Assembly (NCBI GenBank): GCA_022984795.1
Contig: JALIHJ010000016.1
Span: 62,001-126,000 of the forward strand
DNA length: 64,000 nucleotides
Source of the DNA: Fabrea salina
Lineage: Eukaryota > Ciliophora > Heterotrichea > Heterotrichida > Fabreidae
Direction: 5' to 3'
The notes beneath the pieces were generated by a model, which saw only the letters and a program-made list of their open reading frames with translations, was not told where the DNA came from and ran no database searches. Below, in pieces: positions 62,476 to 64,000 of the stretch (within the stretch, counting starts at the first letter, position 1; each line of letters starts with the position of its first letter). The position numbers and the translations under genes were made by a program.

Positions 62476-64000
62476 TTACTTAAACTTAGTTACTACACTG
62501 ACAAAAACCTTTCCAAGCAACTGAAGCATTTCTTGGTCGAGTTGGTTTAATTTGGCTTTTTGAGTTGAAGACCTGCCAAGCACTCCTTTGTTGTTAAGCA
62601 CTTCTATAACGCCTATGACCCTTTCTTGCTCAACCAAAGGCAAACACACTACAGGCAAACTGGTGTCTATGTCTACTCTAGGGTTGAAGTTAGGGTGCGT
62701 GTAAGCACTAGGAATATTTTCAAGTCTTTTTTCCTTAGCACACATTCCAACTATTCCTTCGTCTAAAGAAAACTCAGTTGGGAGGCCTTTATGGTACCTT
62801 ACAAGTTTGTTGTTTAGCACTTCGTAAACTAAAACCTCTTGGCTTTCTAATAAGCACTTAGCCTTTTCTTCAGACGCTTCAAACAACTCAGGTTTACTGG
62901 CAACTTGCAAAAACTCAAGTGCAGAGTTAACCAAAACTCTAAGTTTGTGAGCACTAAGTTGAGAGTTCTCATTTTGCATTGAGTTTTTAAGAGTAGACCC
63001 AGCAAAGACACACATCATTTCAAGCAAACAAACGTCGTCAGGTGTAAAAATGCCTTCTCTTTTGTTGATAGCTTGGGTCACCCCTATAATGTTTTCAAAG
63101 TTGTCAAAAATAGGAACACACAAAACTGACTTTGTTCTGTAGTTGGTTTGGATGTCAACTATTTTGTTGAACCTGGTGTCTGAGTAAGCGTCTTTAACGT
63201 TCACAACTGTTTTGTGACTGACAGCGTAGCCAACAAACCCTTTTTTCATAGGAATGCGAATTTGTTTTTCAGTGCCTACTGCTGCTTTAGTCCAGAGTTC
63301 GCCATTAAGTTCGTCTAAAATGAAAACAGAAGCCCTATCGCAGTCTAGAGTATCGCAGACTTGAAGCGCTAAGTGGTCAATGGCTTGGCTAAGCACTAAA
63401 GAAACAGATATTTGCTGAGAAGCCTCTATGACTTTTTTAAGTCTTTTAACTAAAACTAACACCTTACTTAAGTCTTCTGACCTTTCTACAGCGTTTTCTA
63501 GTCCCTTAGCTAATTTTTCTTGGTTTTCTTCTTCAAGTTCACTTAACTTCTTTGAAAAGTTACTTTTATCACTGAGTAAGTTTTTTATTTGGGATTTGAA
63601 CTTTTTAAGTAGCTTGGACTCTGAAATACAGTCTAAGACTCCAAGTAAGTTGTAAGTGCCTTTGGAGTGCTTTTTACTAGACTCCCTGGTGGTTTTGGGT
63701 TTTTTAGGATTGACTTTGGGCAAGTTGAGAAGCTTAATGCTTTTGCTTGAAAGTTTTTCGAAGTACCTAAGTTTGTCCTTGAGTTTTTTGTTTTCTTCAA
63801 GTGCTGAAGCAATGATTTCGTCTCTTTTCTTTTTACCAGCTAAGAGTTCTTGGTTAGTTTGTTCTAGTCTTTCGATTTCTTTGCACTTTTCAGTTAGGGT
63901 GTTTTCAAGGTTCTCTAGTTTTTTAATGTAGTTAAAGTTTATATCAGAGGTTTCTATTTGGTTGGGCTTTATTCTAAGGGAACTTAAACTTCTTCTTGGG
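62476..64000 (-). CDS. Tandem GAF-domain protein with N-terminal coiled coil, 5' part outside the window
   Basis: The frame is open from the right window edge to TAA at 62476, about 508 codons. No ATG start is in the window; an apparent start at 63723 is TTG and only an internal codon. A coiled coil (NYIKKLENLENTLTEKCKEI) leads to a basic linker, then GAF-1 (ASQQISVSLVLSQAIDHLAL, FVGYAVSHKTVVNVKDAYSD) and GAF-2 (GIVGMCAKEKRLENIPSAYT, VIEVLNNKGVLG). It resembles the cyclic-nucleotide-binding GAF pair of phosphodiesterases, but no HD-type catalytic domain follows; the protein ends at VFVSVVTKFK. Likely a ligand-sensing regulator. Confidence 0.85.
   Translation of the reverse strand, partial: PRRSLSSLRIKPNQIETSDINFNYIKKLENLENTLTEKCKEIERLEQTNQELLAGKKKRDEIIASALEENKKLKDKLRYFEKLSSKSIKLLNLPKVNPKKPKTTRESSKKHSKGTYNLLGVLDCISESKLLKKFKSQIKNLLSDKSNFSKKLSELEEENQEKLAKGLENAVERSEDLSKVLVLVKRLKKVIEASQQISVSLVLSQAIDHLALQVCDTLDCDRASVFILDELNGELWTKAAVGTEKQIRIPMKKGFVGYAVSHKTVVNVKDAYSDTRFNKIVDIQTNYRTKSVLCVPIFDNFENIIGVTQAINKREGIFTPDDVCLLEMMCVFAGSTLKNSMQNENSQLSAHKLRVLVNSALEFLQVASKPELFEASEEKAKCLLESQEVLVYEVLNNKLVRYHKGLPTEFSLDEGIVGMCAKEKRLENIPSAYTHPNFNPRVDIDTSLPVVCLPLVEQERVIGVIEVLNNKGVLGRSSTQKAKLNQLDQEMLQLLGKVFVSVVTKFK

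Noticed and set aside
63723-63723. Start of the GAF-domain gene at 63723
   Set aside because: The codon is TTG, and the frame continues open upstream to the window edge with a coiled coil, so the real start is outside.
1-64000. Reassigned stop codons, as in many ciliates
   Set aside because: TAA, TAG and TGA all occur at gene ends next to neighbours. The internal stops seen fall inside 15-nt introns, apart from the single frame break near 526. The standard code fits.
1-64000. Transposons, virus-like elements, CRISPR arrays, rRNA or telomere repeats
   Set aside because: No transposase, reverse transcriptase, integrase, capsid-like protein, regular direct-repeat array or telomere-like repeat run was found.

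Overview
The window looks like macronuclear DNA of a heterotrich ciliate, and Stentor is the best fit. Three observations support this. (1) Genes are packed almost end to end: I count 60 protein genes in 64 kb with only about 2 kb in total between them. (2) Every intron I can recognise is exactly 15 nt, in the form GTAAnnnn(T)AnnYAG. (3) The standard genetic code is used: TAA, TAG and TGA all end genes (TGA ends the pseudokinase at 8168, the carboxypeptidase at 28572 and the ankyrin gene at 49875), unlike most ciliates and unlike Blepharisma, which reads TGA as Trp. No tRNA, rRNA, transposon, virus-like element, CRISPR array or telomere was seen. The species name is an inference from these traits.

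Layout. 1-8.2 kb: a partial secreted lectin/LamG gene, small secreted proteins, NIP7, a PTEN-like phosphatase, the DEAD-box helicase DBP8/DDX49 and small acylated proteins. 8.2-22.3 kb: a MAPK-like pseudokinase, an ABHD13-like hydrolase, the E2-like FTS/AKTIP, dihydrolipoyl dehydrogenase, a secreted repeat protein, an RIIa-guanylate kinase fusion, eEF1B, a PX/F-box/LRR/FYVE protein, seryl-tRNA synthetase, a CIMIP2-type ciliary protein and an LRR-ankyrin protein. 22.3-38.7 kb: a coiled coil that may be an outer-arm docking factor, an MFS transporter, a BTB-SPRY protein, a BIRC6-type E2 without its cysteine, a cytosolic carboxypeptidase, WD40 and RCC1 proteins, a STIMATE-like ER protein and 5-aminolevulinate synthase. 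38.7-43 kb: the only roomy stretch, with a C2H2 zinc-finger gene between two AT-rich gaps that carry hairpins, then SKP1 and a chagasin-type protease inhibitor. 43-53 kb: two large paralogous cysteine-rich multi-pass receptors that share near-identical tracts, with five small genes between them. 53-64 kb: a GBP-type GTPase fused to a PX domain, PEP phosphomutase, XPF nuclease, importin beta and a partial GAF-domain protein.

The genes form no single pathway. Recurrent themes are cilium and microtubule function (CIMIP2, the docking-like coiled coil, carboxypeptidase, RIIa-guanylate kinase), phosphoinositide and membrane signalling (PTEN, PX/FYVE, GBP-PX) and E2-fold proteins without a catalytic cysteine.

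The most notable findings are: the 15-nt introns, including two stop-free ones hidden inside open frames, one of them confirmed by a paralogue; start codons of divergent genes only 7-9 bp apart, with TATAAATG-like boxes that sit in the ends of upstream genes; a one-base homopolymer frame break in the first gene; a gene-conversion mosaic between the two receptors; and several unusual domain fusions or dead-enzyme variants.
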